Notes: generated by a model from the sequence alone, not told the origin. Numbered from the stretch's first letter, positions 51,270 through 63,134 are shown. The stretch is DNA of 64,000 nucleotides from Taudactylus pleione (GCA_031769625.1 JAUIMM010000135.1:7801501-7865500); one strand, 5' to 3'. Translations and numbers: made by a program.

Positions 51270-51600
51270 GATGTAGTTGGCATCCTGGTGCACAGAATCC
51301 TGGCGCTAGAATCTCGACAAGGGTTAGAATACCATCTCATGAATCCCGGTGGCTGCAATCCTGACTGTAAGTATTAGGGTTAGGGGTTAATGTTAGGCCC
51401 TAGGGGTGGTTTAGGCTTCAGGGGGGAGGGTAAGAGTTAAGCTGCAGGGGGGGAGGGTTAGGGTTAGGCTGCGGGAAAAGTGGGTTAGGGATAGGGTTAA
51501 ATTACTTATGTGCAGGCATGAGTATTTCAACCATTTGATTCTGGCACTGGGATTCCGACCGCCAGCATTTTATGCACCGGGATCACGTATCCAACCCTGC
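51270..51600. mobile_element. TTAGGG-bearing miniature element, copy 6
   Basis: Left part tggcatcctggtgcacagaa and atctcgacaagggttagaat, interior gggttaggggttaatgttag and gggagggttagggttaggc, right part ttctggcactgggattccga. The termini are more diverged than in copies 1 and 4. Confidence 0.55.
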
Positions 51601-52195
51601 TAGATAGACAGTACTGGTACCACTGCTGTTCGCACTGATTATTTATCACACTGGGGACGTGCCTTTAACACACCAGTTGGGTTATGACTGCCACAACCAA
51701 TTACATGTGTTGGTATTTTATTCTTTGTGCAATCAATTGAGTTCTTGCCTGATATTGAAGTAAAACACTTAATTTCTTTTATCATTTTTCCATTTCTTGC
51801 CATCATTACAACGGTCACTTTGGACCAAGCAATATACCCAATATAATATAACTTATTCAACACCATCTTTTATTAATTTCAATTTTCATTACCTACGTAT
51901 CACAGGATTCAGGAGTATTCCTGTAGCACACCGGGTTGCTGACCCACCATACCATCATCTTGGTGTGTAGTGAAAATGTATGACATTTGTTAGTAACACA
52001 TCAATATTATTGCCTATTTCTATGCACCTATCATCTACCATTCTAGGTGAGTGCTAAGTACATATTCCTATTTTAAGACTATACGTTTTTTGGAGACGGG
52101 ACATCTCCAGTACTAAGCCGCTCCCTCCTCTTGGGTACCCCTTGTTGAGCACTGATCACACACTTCTTGAATCTAGGATTCGGGTATATCAAGAG
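51601..52195. other. Unassigned sequence
   Basis: AT-rich; no repeat or exon supported. Confidence 0.35.
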
Positions 52196-52199
52196 AGAA

Positions 52200-52591
52200 T
52201 GAGTCCAGCGACAGCCTTGAGGGCTGGAACACTTGGCTAGCTGCGGCCGTGGAGCAGCCTTGAGGGCTGGTAGGCTTTAACTAGTTGTGGCCCAAGGGCT
52301 GGAGAAGTTGATGTAGCCTTTGGGCTATGCAACATTCTTGAGGACTGGTAAGTCTTTGACTAGACATGGCCCGAGGGCGGTGAGAGAAGATGCAGCCTTT
52401 GGGCTGTGCAGCAGCCTTGAGGGCTGGTAAGCCTTGGCAAGCTGTGGGCTGTAGAGCAAGATGCGGCCTTTGGGCCGTGTAGCAGCCTTGAGGGCTGGTA
52501 AGCCTTGGCAAGCTGTGGCCAGTGGGCCATAGAACAAGATGCGGCCTTCAGGCCGTGCAGCAGTGATCTGGTGAGAGATCTGTACCGACGG
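52200..52591 (+). repeat. About 70-bp tandem repeat, agccttgagggctggtaagc type
   Basis: Five to six units with agccttgagggctggtaagc, ttggcaagctgtggcc and agatgcggcctttgggccgt. The array stops where the hAT element at 52600 begins. Minus-strand frames here are repeat translations. Confidence 0.85.
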
Positions 52592-52599
52592 GTTGACAC

Positions 52600-54119
52600 T
52601 AGAAATGAGCGGTTCGGATTCTGTGGAATCCGAACCGCTCCGAACATTGGGGATCCGAGTCCACCCGAACCCTGTTCGGGTGTTCACCGCCTGACTCGGA
52701 TCCCCGTTCGGGGCCGAACGGCGGCCGCCTGATGTCGGATTCTCACTAGAGAATCCGACATCAGGTCTCCTCGCGTGTAGGGCAGAGCGCAGTGATAGAC
52801 CCTACACAGACACAGTCACACAGACTCTCATTGGCTGCTGCACGGAGGGAGCCAGCTGGAGCTCACACATGAGCTCCGTCTTCCGGCTCCCTCCTCAGCG
52901 TGTGACAGAGCGGACGGCGCGGGAGCGGGGATACAGGTAAGTTTTTATTTTTTTATTTGTGCAAGGGCCGGGGGCGCTACTGGGGGGGGGGTCTGCTACT
53001 GGGGGTGCGGGGGAGCCATACTACTGGGGGGGTCTGCTACTGGGGGGGCCATACTACTGAGGGGCCTGCTACTGGGGGGGGCCATACTACTGGGGGGGCT
53101 TACTACTACTGGGGGGGGGGCCTGCTACTGGGGCAGCCTACTACAGGGGGGGCCATACTACAGGGGGGGCCATACTACAGGGGGGGGCCATACTACAGGG
53201 GGGGGGCATACTACAGGGGGGGGGCATACTACAGGGGGGGCCACTACTGGGGCAGCCTACTACTGGGGCAGCCTACTACTGGGGGGGGCATACTACTGGG
53301 TGGCATGCTAATGGGGGGGCCTGCTAATGGGGGGCCTGCTAATGGGTGGCATGCTAATGGGGGGCATACTACTGGGGGGGCCTGCTAATGGGGGGCATAC
53401 TACTGGGGGGCATTCTACTGGGGGCACTGCATAGTGGACCCTACTACTAAGGGGACTGCATAGGGGGCGCCACTGCTGGGGGACATTGTGTAAGGGACAC
53501 CGCTACTGTGGGCATTGTGTAAAAGGGTCACTACTGTGGGCATTGTGTAAAAGGGGCACTACTGTGTGTCGTAACATAAATAAGAGACACTACTTTATGG
53601 TGTAATGTGAATCAGGCCCTATGTGCGGTGTAATGCGAATAAGATTGTGCACTGTGACTCCTAGGGCCGTAGCCCACTTTGTAAACAAGTACTGTGACTC
53701 TACTGGCCGTACCCCACTGGGTGGGTGCACTACTTTTCATTTCTGCCACTGCTGTGTGGCAATGTGTCATAGATGTGCTTTATACTGTGGTGTCTGTGTC
53801 GTTGTGCCGCTGCTTTGTCGCTTAGTAACCAGTCAGCTCACTGCAACCTTTGGCCAATAATGTTGAAAACAATATTATAAGCTGTGATATGGTCTAAATT
53901 GACTGGAAATTAATGTTATTGAGGTTAATAATACTCTAGGAAGAAAAAAAAGACCAATTTATGTGATTTTAGCTTTTTTTGTAAATTTTTGTAAAAAAAT
54001 CCAAATCCAAATCCAAAGCCAGTCACCGCAGTTTGGCAAATCCAAATCCAAATCCAAAGCCGGACGACGAATTAGAACCAAATCCAAATCCGGCAAAAAT
54101 GGTCCGGCGCACATCCCTA
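52600..54119 (+). mobile_element. Non-autonomous hAT with G-rich tandem core (hAT3)
   Basis: Ends tagaaatgagcggttcgg and ccggcgcacatcccta, flanked by 8-bp duplications gttgacac at 52592-52599 and 54120-54127. The 5' hairpin ggttcggattctgtggaatc and the 3' portion (tctgccactgctgtgtggca, aatgttattgaggttaataa, aatccaaatccaaagcc) match hAT1. Instead of transposase it has a 600-bp array of g-runs. No coding capacity. Confidence 0.9.
52970..53600 (+). repeat. G-run tandem repeats inside hAT3
   Basis: Dozens of units like tactactgggggggcc, tactacaggggggg and tgctaatggggggcc. Runs of 6-10 G recur every 15-20 bp, so the plus strand has very high G-quadruplex potential. The glycine-rich open frame at 52957-53388 is repeat translation. 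Confidence 0.9.
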
Positions 54120-54440
54120 GTTGACACAGGTGGTGGTACACAGGATTGCGTACTTAGGATGCTGCATTGCGGCCTGTGCCGCCAGGTTGACACAAGCGAT
54201 GTTATGCTGGATTGCGTACCCTGAACACTGGATTGCGACCTGTGCCACCGTGTTGACACTAGCCACTAGACGCTGGACTGCGCACTCTGGACACTAAGTG
54301 CTGTCTGTGCCGCCTGGATGACACAAATGGCAGAGCGTGGATATGCAGACCGTGCCGCCTAGATGACACAAACTGCATGTAGCAGATATGCGGACCATGC
54401 CACATAGATGACACAAATGGCAGGTAACAAAAGCTGACAG
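54120..54440 (+). repeat. Tandem repeat, ggttgacacaagcg / gcctgtgccgcc type
   Basis: About five irregular units of 55-65 bp with tggattgcgtac, ggcctgtgccgccaggttga and gacacaaatggcag. The gttgacac word that forms the hAT3 target duplication is part of this repeat. Confidence 0.7.
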
Positions 54441-56584
54441 GTGGACTGGGTACTCAACTGGATAACAGGAGACAAAGCCAAAACCAGAAACACATGAAAC
54501 GCCATCACCGGCATCGGAGCAGCGTTTATACCAGAAGGAAATAGCTGCAGGGACCAATCCAGAACAGAGCAGGAATGATGGACAGTTGATAGGAGGAGTT
54601 CAGCGAACGGTCCCTCAGCGCATGCATGAGCGGCTTGTGACACCACCATGCAACACAAACAGCGCTTTGCAATTGCCATTCATTCTAATTTGCTGTGAGA
54701 CTGCCTTTCATTGCCTTTCCTTTTTTGGGGCCATCTGGTTCTGGTCAGAGCAGCCCAGCCCCCTGGAGTTAAAAAATTAATCGATGAGAGGGAGAAAATT
54801 GTTGTTTTTGTAAATCAGAAAAGTGACAACCACCAGGCAGAAGCTGGCTTTCAATTCTTAGCTTTAGGGGCAAACACACAGTACCAGCACATGAGCAGAG
54901 TAAATATGTGCAGCCAGCTAGGGGGGCTTGTGCATGTACAATGGAATTGAAAGCCCATATTTGGTGGAATATAAAAAGAAGTGGAAAATGAGAAAAAAAA
55001 AACATGTGGGGCAAAAGCACAGTGGATTGTGGAGCAATGGGAGAAAAAGACGGGGGAAATGAAAGGATAACAAACAATCTGGCGCTGTACCTTCCAAATG
55101 AGTTGGATGGATGTAAATAAAATAAATAGTAATGAGGAATTCTTAATAATTAGTATTTAATTAATATTCTGACTGCAGCCTATTGCACAAAAAGTAGGGA
55201 ATATATACACCCACCAAGAGGTAGAAGGAAAAATAGTACATAAGCGCTGTCAGAGAAGCAATAATTTAATACCAATAATGTATAGATATACATGTATAGA
55301 GAATTCTAATTATCAAATTAAAACACAGTTGAATCACATAACAATTAACACAGATGGTCAGTCATAATTAATATTCAAATATAAAAAGGACAAAGAAAGG
55401 GAGCCAGTGGGTAATCTGATAATTCTGAAATTGTCTCTTGTTGGTAGCAACACAATTATAATTCTGTATTCACTTGATAGTAACACAGTTTTAATTATGT
55501 ATCATTTTATGTGCACAAATAGTATCCACTGCTATCCTTTCTGTATAAAAAAAAAGCCTGTATCAATCAAGTTGATAAAAACACTGAAAATCTCCAATAT
55601 CAGTAATGAGCTTGTTGTTTAGTTCCTATTTATGTCTGGAGATAGGAAAACACACATGTGGCAAATCCTGGGTATTCGTATTTCTAATAAATCGATCTTA
55701 GTGCATGGCTTTATAAGGCAAGGAATAGCCAAAACTTAAATGCAGTCTGCCAATTTATATACGAGTCCCGTTAATCCCACAGTTATTTGAATCACATGCA
55801 GGGCACATAGAAGTTATAAAAGTAATTTGAATTGTGCCTGTTAACACTTGTTGTAGGTGGCATATAGGATAAACCTCCACAGGGTATTTGTATGTAGTGG
55901 TAGCTGGTTTGTAACATGTGATTGTCTCACCGCTAGTAGTCCTCCCATAGGGAGTCTGCGTCTCGTTTGGTGCGGGGTAGTGTCCGTCTTCCACCACCGC
56001 CGTGCTCAGTCTGTAGCACCGAGTCAATGCCGCCCTGTATAGTGTCATGGTGTTGACCAGTCAGCACTTAGCAGATTGAAGAAAATGCAGGGAATGTCTC
56101 TACGCATTTCTCCACCTCCAACCCTTTCAGCGGTATCCTCAGGAGACAGTGGTGAAATGAAAGGATAAGTGGACCGATGGGATGAGATGACAAAGGGAGA
56201 TTTACACATAATGAGGGGAAATTGGGGATTCTGGGAGAGAAACACATTGGGGAAAAATGGTACATATTTGGAACTAGCTGGGATACCTGGTGTTGCCCGG
56301 GTTGAAGACTGGACCCTGAAGTACACTTGCAGCCTTTATTTGTTTACATTTGTCTCGCCTATAACCTCATTCCATTGATACTAAAAAGGACCCCACTGCT
56401 CTGATTGGCTCGTGACCTGTGCAAGATTCAAATTGCACAGGCACTGTCTGTCCATGGTTGCCACTGCCTGCCAGTGTGCCAGCTGTAATTAGCTGGTGGA
56501 CCAGCCCCAAATCCATACCTGCTGGCTGCTGATGGCACACAGGGGAAGGCGAAAGGCTGCTGGAAGGTCATGGGGAGGTGAATT
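54441..56584. other. Unassigned repeat-derived sequence
   Basis: No gene could be supported. 55130-56040 is AT-rich. 56060-56160 holds tctacgcatttctccacctc and atcctcaggagacagtgg, a phrase style often seen at ends of DNA elements. 56278-56310 reads gctgggatacctggtgttgcccggg-like, a common vertebrate repeat phrase. Boundaries are not clear. Confidence 0.3.
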
Positions 56585-57030
56585 GCTGGGGGGGCATAAT
56601 ATGTAAGGGGCACTACTATTGTGTGGAATAAAGTGTTATATGGGGCACTACTACTATGTTGCATAATCTGTAACTGGCATTACTGTGTGGTATAATGTGT
56701 AAGGGGCAATACTGTGTAGTGTAAAGTGTATTAATGTATAAGGGCATGGCATGTGTATAAGGGGTACTACTGTGTGGCATAACCTGAATGGGCTCTGTGT
56801 GGTATAACATGAATGGGATCTGTGTGGGGGCAAATGTAAATACATGCATGCAAATACAGAGGACTGACTAATATCTGTGTGGCATAATCTAAATGGGATC
56901 TGTGTGGCATAACCTGAATGGGGTCTATGTGGTCTAACAGGAATGGGATACACGTATGTGGTTTTTTACCTCTGGGGGGGCTTTTAAGATCTTGCTGTGT
57001 GGCCCACAAAGTTCTAGCTACACCACTGCA
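56585..57030 (+). repeat. gtgtggcataatctgaatgg tandem repeats
   Basis: Irregular 25-60 bp units built on gggcactactgtgtggcata and taatctaaatgggatctgtg. Related to the repeat at 36970-37440. It ends tagctacaccactgcatg. Open frames on the minus strand are repeat translations. Confidence 0.7.
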
Positions 57031-57118
57031 TGCAAACACAGAGGCTTTGGATTTAATATGAACTTGCATGAGTCATCAAATTTGCTCAGACTGAGGTTAA
57101 AACGGTACTTTTAACAGA

Positions 57119-57647
57119 GGGCCTTATTCAGCAAGGATTGCTGATGCGATTTCGGCAACAAGGGCGTACGGAGTTCTGCTGCAAAATTTAGCAAATGTCT
57201 GCAATCGCAGTGCCGCTGCAGCACAATATAGATGCCCACTTCGCTTTACTCACTTCCGTAATACCTTGCAAGTCTGCGCAGCATCGGTAACATTGAGTAC
57301 CATCGGAGCCTCATGCACAATTAAGGCAGGTCAGACCTCGCTCACAAACTGCTAAACTACCTGTCGGTATCTAGAGCTCAGGCTGCATATGCTGTCACAG
57401 GGGCATAATTATGCATGCCCCTGTAACGGCGTTCAAACGTACAGGCATGCATGCGTTCGCTCAACCATCCCCCCCGTCACCACCCACAAACTGTACTTCC
57501 TGTACTTTCTGCGATGGATCTGCATACATATGGCAATCTCATTCCAGATCGCAGTAGCTTGTTCACGCACGCGCACTTGCGATGCAGATCGCGAAAATCA
57601 TCTGACTGCATGCGTCATAGACCTTGAAATTCTTGCTGAATCAAGCC
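57119..57647. mobile_element. gggcctgattcag-family element, copy Q1
   Basis: Ends gggccttattcagcaagg and cttgctgaatcaagcc. The interior shares gttctgctgcaaaa, ccgtaataccttgcaa, gcaggtcagacct and gttcaaacg with Q2 (31996-33435). The termini are those of the multi-hairpin family, but the interior is different and not a hairpin chain. Confidence 0.75.
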
Positions 57648-57798
57648 TTGACACTCAAGCAGACAGGTGAACACACAAACAAAATGAGGGGGGGAAGTAG
57701 AAGGAACACAAGGGCAGGTTGGAAGAGGTGTTCCTGGGAAGGAGAGACAGAGGCACAAATGGAAAAGTTAGTGATACACATGCAAAACTGGAGACAGA

Positions 57799-58311
57799 GG
57801 GCCTGATTCAGCAGGGAACGCAAATGAGAACGCACACACTCAGCCGGTGGTTTTGCACTGTGCATGCGTAAGCATTGCACTGCGTGTGCGCGAAACACCT
57901 TCTGCGATGGGAACTGCATAAGCAGAGGCCACGCAGACCCAAGGTAGAGTGATTGACAGGAAGTGCCATTTGTGGGTGGTGAACCGGTGAACGCAGGTGT
58001 GCCAGTTCATTTCAACGGCATTACAGGGGCATGCATAAATTAGCCGCATGCAGCCGACTATCTCTCTGCGTGCAGGAATCTCTCCAGTCCTGCGGCAGGG
58101 TCAGGTCTACACTTAGCTTTCACACAGCTTCGATGGCACTCGATGTTCCCGATGTTTACGCTGTCAATCACGGCATGGGTGGGCGGCTTTATGTTTTGCT
58201 GGGTGTCTGCTTCTTGTATTGCGGTCTCTGTGTATATGCATTAATTAGCATATACTCGCAGTGGCCGGGTGCGTGTGTCTGCTAGTGTGCGTTCCTCGCT
58301 GAATCAGGTGC
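57799..58311. mobile_element. gggcctgattcag-family element, copy Q3, inverted relative to Q1
   Basis: Ends gggcctgattcagcaggg and cgctgaatcaggtgc with AGA on both sides (57796-57798, 58312-58314). The interior contains gtgcatgcgtaagcattgca and acaggggcatgcataaatta, related in reverse to Q1. A 3-bp duplication fits PIF/Harbinger-like mobility. Confidence 0.75.
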
Positions 58312-58486
58312 AGAGAGACAAATACAAATGAGGAGACAGACACACAGGACTGGGCAGCGAGCTGCATTTACAGTATAAACAGGAGGTGACACTAATGCGT
58401 AGTGAAAAATTAAGTCCGGGGAGGGCAGGTGTGGAGAGTGGAAATCAAAACAAGTGGGCCGACTTGAAGGAGACTTGAGCCATAGG

Positions 58487-60461
58487 CAGGGCCATCTTAA
58501 TGGGATGTAGATAGGAAGCGAATGGTCAAAATGCTGACAGCCGGCCTCCTGACTGTCAAATCCCGGCAGGGGTCTAATGATTGGCGTCGAAATCCTGATG
58601 CCTATCATAATCCCTACACCGGGAGACCGACGCCCAGCATACTGAATGAAGGTAAACAGCCGGGGGGTAGGGTTAGGTTATGGGCTCCCGGGGGGGGGGG
58701 GCTTAGGGTTAGGCACCCCGACCGGGAGGGTTAGGCTAGGGGAAGGGGGGTTAGGCAACCCCAGGGGGAGGTTAGGGATAGGCACCCCCCGGGATGGTTA
58801 GGTTTAGGCTGCATGGAAGGGGGGTTAGGTTTAGGCACTTACAGGGGGAAATTGGGGTTAGGCTCTAGGGGGGGAGGTTAGGGTTAGGCATCCCTAAAGG
58901 AGGGTTAGGGGGGAAAAGGGTTAGAAATAGTTAATTTACTTACCTTGTCGGGATCTTCACTGCCGTTCTTTCGGGCGTCGGGATTTGAACAAGTCCGGCG
59001 GTAAATAATACTAATCCCATCTTAACATGTAGGCATATTGGGCAGCTGATCAAGATCCCACAATTCTAGGGGTCTTTGTGCAGGCACAGGCTGCATCTAC
59101 ATGGAGTGTGCAGCCGGTCAATACATGCATATGCCAGCCAACTGAGAGGCAGGCAGAGAAAAATTATCCCCAGCCACTCAGTTTGAATTATACAGAATCA
59201 GAGTGGACATGTCACGTCTGTAGCTGACATATGGGACGTTGTGGGTCTTAGTTGTGGAGTCGGGCCTGGATATATGTTCTCCTCATCCACAGATCTTGGG
59301 TGTTGGCGAGATGGCAACACACTGCTGCACTGGGAATCATCAGAAACGGAAGGCACACTGGTAGAGGTGGTAAAACACTGCTGCTGCTGACGTGATAGAT
59401 CAGGAACCTGGACCGGGAACTCAACTAAGGCACTAGGAGACAACCGTTGTTCAGGCAACTTCCTGTAACCTGTGGGATCATAATATACCCAGGGGAACCC
59501 TGTGATAGGTGCACAGCATCAGCTGACCACTGACCTATCCAGGGACGAATATACTGTCACATGGGCCGACTGCCATGGCGGCGCCTATGTCAGGAACCGC
59601 GATCCCCGACACCAGACCACCCGCAGACCACTGCATACGGGGTGAATTCTCAGCTTCTACCCCGCCGCTGCGCCAGCCGCTCGACCTCCCGGGATGTCAG
59701 AGGAAGCCGGCGGGACAGTAAGAGAGCCGATCCCCGTCTGAGCCCTGACAGGGCAGACAGCATTCTCCTCCAAGTCTCCAAGCATTCTGCCTCCAAGCCT
59801 GCAGCAGCAGAGACAGATTTATGGGGTGGGAGCACAGGGGACATGACCCCTCAGGCACGGACGTTTCTAGATAGGAGTGGGCCAGTGTGCAGTCTCCAAC
59901 ACGGGCCCCCTCCTCTCTGTCCAGCGGCCGGCAGCTCACGGAGCTGTACGCGGCCAGCACCGGAGTTATAGACTCTGGGCATTAGAGTGCGCCCAGGGTC
60001 TATAGAGTATGCGCAGCTCTGCGGTGGCCATTTTCCAGTCATCTTTACAGCGCCGGACCCCCACGTCCACGTGGGACTCCGGATAGGTAAGTAATACTAT
60101 GGGTGCAGGGTGTGCGGTGCGGGGCCCCCCTGGACCCAGGGCTCCCGCACACCCTGCACTCATTATAGATATGCCGCCACCCTCTGGCCAACTCTCTCAG
60201 GGGGTCCGCATGCTTTAATCACAGCTGGAGCAAAGAGCAGTAAAAGTACTACAAGCTGGAGAAGAGAAGAGGGATATTGAATCTGTAGTACTCACATTAC
60301 ATCATATTTGTATGTTTAAACATTGATTTTGCTGAAAGTACCCTTAAATCTAAATCTTTCATTTTCATTGACCATTTATATTTGTATTCCAGTGAATGGG
60401 TGGGTAAGGACCCCAGTGCATTGCTTTTCCCAGGGCCTACAATGCTTTTAAGATGGCCCTG
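58487..60461. mobile_element. hAT-like element, cagggccatctt family, copy B, with nested insertions
   Basis: Ends cagggccatcttaatggg and tgcttttaagatggccctg, flanked by perfect 8-bp duplications gccatagg at 58479-58486 and 60462-60469. The right end (cattgaccatttatatttgt, ccagtgaatgggtgggtaag) matches the MITE at 11942-12320. A TTAGGG-bearing element sits at about 58520-59010, after which catcttaacatgtaggcata resumes the outer element. A CpG-rich stretch at 59560-60180 may be a second insertion. No transposase found. Confidence 0.85.
58520..59010. mobile_element. TTAGGG-bearing miniature element, copy 7
   Basis: Left end tcaaaatgctgacagccggc and gactgtcaaatcccggca, right end ttcgggcgtcgggatttgaa and gtccggcggtaaata. 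The interior has ggttagggttaggcat and gggagggttaggct words. It interrupts the element at 58487-60461 near its left end. Confidence 0.75.
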
Positions 60462-60469
60462 GCCATAGG

Positions 60470-60930
60470 CCAAGGCCATTTGATAGGTGTCTGTGCTCTT
60501 TCTCTTCTAAGCCTATTGTCACATGTCGCTCCCAGAGACCCCAGAATCAGACCCCGTCACTTACCTTTGCGGGCGCTGACCCGCGGTGTCTTCCGGCTCC
60601 TGCGCTGTGTGCTGCTTCCTCCTCTCTCAGGGCGAGTCCCGCTGTTGTCCTCTGACGGGTCCCGCTGCTGTTCTACCTCCACGCCGGCTCCTTCTGACTG
60701 CTTGGTCCCCGCTGCTCACATCCAGGAAGCGCTGTCCTCTGGTCCATGGGCGCGGCCATCTTGGATTTGCCCATGTGACTCCACTACCACCAATGAGGAG
60801 CCTTCAATTTCTCTCTCAGCCTACCAGCTCCCAGCGTCCACTATAAAGGATCAACACTGCTGACAAAAGTTGCCAGTGCAACAAATCCCTTAGTCCAACT
60901 AAGTGAGCCTCCCCACTGCGCTCTGTAGGT
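60470..60930. other. Unassigned, CpG- and CT-rich
   Basis: Open frames on the plus strand (60453-60863) show no known motif and the composition is that of a GC-rich repeat. A word ggccatcttggat at about 60756 resembles an inverted YY1 site. Confidence 0.3.
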
Positions 60931-60934
60931 GTTG

Positions 60935-61190
60935 TCGCCGCTCCAAGTAGCTCCCACGCTACCAGCTTCTCTACACGGCTATCCAGCCGCTCCATGTAGC
61001 TCCCACGCTACCAGCTCCTCTACACGGCTATCCAGCCACTCCACGTAGCTCCCACACTACCAGCTCCTCTACACGGCTAACCAGCTGCTCCAAGTAGCGT
61101 CCACGCTACCACCTTCTCCCCACGGCTATCCAGACGCTCCAAGCAACTACCACGTTATCAACGTCCCGATACGGCTCCTTAGCCGCACCA
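60935..61190 (+). repeat. About 50-bp tandem repeat, ctccaagtagctcccacgct type
   Basis: Five units with gtagctcccacgctaccagc, tcctctacacggctatccag and ccgctccatgtag. Moderate divergence. Confidence 0.85.
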
Positions 61191-62540
61191 AGCACCTTCC
61201 GCATTAGCCAAATCCTCTAACAGTCTTCTGCACCCTCTCATGCGGAGAAACTTTATCAAGCCAAGTCTCCTCCAGCGAGCATCTGAGCTGAGTAATACAG
61301 ATCCAAGGCCCAGCCCGGGAACACAGCCTCAAAATCCCACAATTGTGACACCTATTACTTAATGTACACATAGTCTAAGTGCAATTTAGAGGAAGTTACT
61401 TATATTCTGTCAGGACTTTAATGGACTGGGAAATGTAGAAAGCTAGGTGGAATGGATAGAGGCCAAGCTGAGCTTTGGGCAGCGAAACACAGACACACAT
61501 CTAGATGCTGTTCTGTCTGTGTAAATGCCAAGTACTGCCTCTCAAATACAACAGACAGCGTGCCAAGATGTTTACACAAATCACTGAATATGGGGCCGGC
61601 TTTGCTTGCCCCTGCCTCCAAAATGTAATGGAGGACCATTATCAAGGTAAAGTCTATGGCCAATCCACCACTGGTCCCAACATACCATGGTGAGCTATTG
61701 TGAAATGCACCTGCTACTGGTGTGTAGCAATTCTAATCTAATCTGTTTTTTGGAAGAGAGGCAGAGTTTGAGGCTAATGACCCTGTCCCTTTTTGTCAGC
61801 AAGCTGCTGTTCATGTTTCTCCGATTACAGTACCTCATTTTGGAGGTGGTTCTATGCAAAAAAGAGAAGATACTCACCTACAGTTACAAGGTAATACAGG
61901 ATTTATAGTAGCTATCGTACCATACCATGGACAATTCAATAGGGCTGTGGAGCGGAATCTGAGTCGATAAAAATGTACCCACTTCTACTCCAGCTTCAAA
62001 ATAAAAGCTTAGAATATTATATAAACATCAGAGATTGCATTAATGCATGTACATACGTCTATAACTCATCATTCCTCATTTCCCTGACACTCCGCAAGAT
62101 CAGTCTCACGCATCTCTGAACACATAAGACTGATTAGTGTGTGTTTTTTTTTTTTTTGTAGTAAGATAAACAGTTGGGAGGAGAAAGCCAATAAAGTGTT
62201 GTTGACCAAGACAACAACAAAAAAACAGCACAGCAGTGTTTGATGTCTGTTCTGAAAACAACAAAGTTTTGTATAAAACAGGAAAGAAATCTAGTTGCAA
62301 AGTGAAGTTGAAGTGTAAGTAAGTGTTGAATGTCCAAACTGATCTGTGAGAGTGTAAGTAAGTGACCCATAATTTGAAACAATGTTGGTAATAGTACAGT
62401 GCAGGCCAGGGATAGATGAGGAGCGCTAAATTAATATTGGTACAGCGGTGCAGTGGAATATTTACAATGGGTTCAGGGAGTGCGGTGCACACGGATCTAT
62501 GGATCATTATAATGGCCTTGCACATCTGACACCCAGGGGT
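61191..62540. other. Unassigned; two weak exon-like segments
   Basis: 61505-61649 (ends aag|gtaaag-like) and 61800-61890 (acceptor ctttttgtcag, donor aag|gtaata) have splice-like borders but encode nothing recognisable. A long minus-strand frame (62106-62690) crosses a MITE and is not credible. Confidence 0.25.
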
Positions 62541-62766
62541 AATTTGAAACACCCCGAAAGAAGTAGAGTGACCACTCTGTGGGTTATATTTACTAAAGTG
62601 AGAGTTTTTAGAAGTGGAGATATTGCTATTATCTTCTAGAAGGTGCCAGTTAAATAGAATCTGATTGGTTGCTATGGGCAACATGTCCACTTCTAAAGAC
62701 TCGCACTTTAGTAAATATAACCCACAGAGTGGTCACTCTACTTCTTTAGGGGTGTTTCAAATTTTT
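62541..62766. mobile_element. Palindromic MITE, copy 4, with mirrored flanks
   Basis: The core 62579-62727 is a ggggtatatttactaaagt-family MITE (here gggttatatttactaaag and ctttagtaaatataaccc). Outside it, atttgaaacacccc and aaagaagtagagtgaccact on the left are mirrored on the right by agtggtcactctacttcttt and aggggtgtttcaaat, so the palindrome is about 225 bp long. Confidence 0.85.
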
Positions 62767-63126
62767 CCTCTCAACATCTTAAGGACTATTTCTGTCCAAA
62801 GAAGAGTATGGCAAAATAATATATTCTGCCATTATAATTAACCCATGCTATACAGTATCTGTCACCCATGACTAGACTGCTATAATTACCCTATGCTGCC
62901 ATCACACATACTGTGTCCATGACGCCACCTGCTGCATTAACATAATAGCAAGGACCGAATAGCAAAGCTACTTGTATGCTGCTTTACTATTGAATCACCC
63001 CCTAGTACATTATTTGCGAACTAAAAGTCTCAATATTGAGGGAAAAAAGTAGCAGAAAAATTGAGGAAAAAGTATGCAGCAGGGGAAATGTGCCAAGCTT
63101 CTCCGCGCCATATGGTGCAAAGGGAT
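62767..63126. other. Unassigned sequence
   Basis: AT-rich; nothing supported. Confidence 0.35.
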
Positions 63127-63134
63127 TGGTGTAT

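Noticed and set aside
52957..53388. Glycine-rich open frame of 143 codons
   Set aside because: It is the translation of a G-run tandem repeat inside a non-autonomous hAT element.
59561..59971. CpG-rich open frame of 136 codons, possible CpG-island gene
   Set aside because: Open frames occur on both strands, there is no motif or splice partner, and the segment lies inside a transposon bounded by 8-bp duplications.
61505..61890. Two segments with splice-like borders that could be exons of another gene
   Set aside because: Neither translation shows a recognisable motif, and their phases are not supported by a third exon.
62106..62690. Longest open frame of the window, 194 codons on the minus strand
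   Set aside because: It runs through a palindromic MITE and low-complexity sequence, with no motif or splice context.
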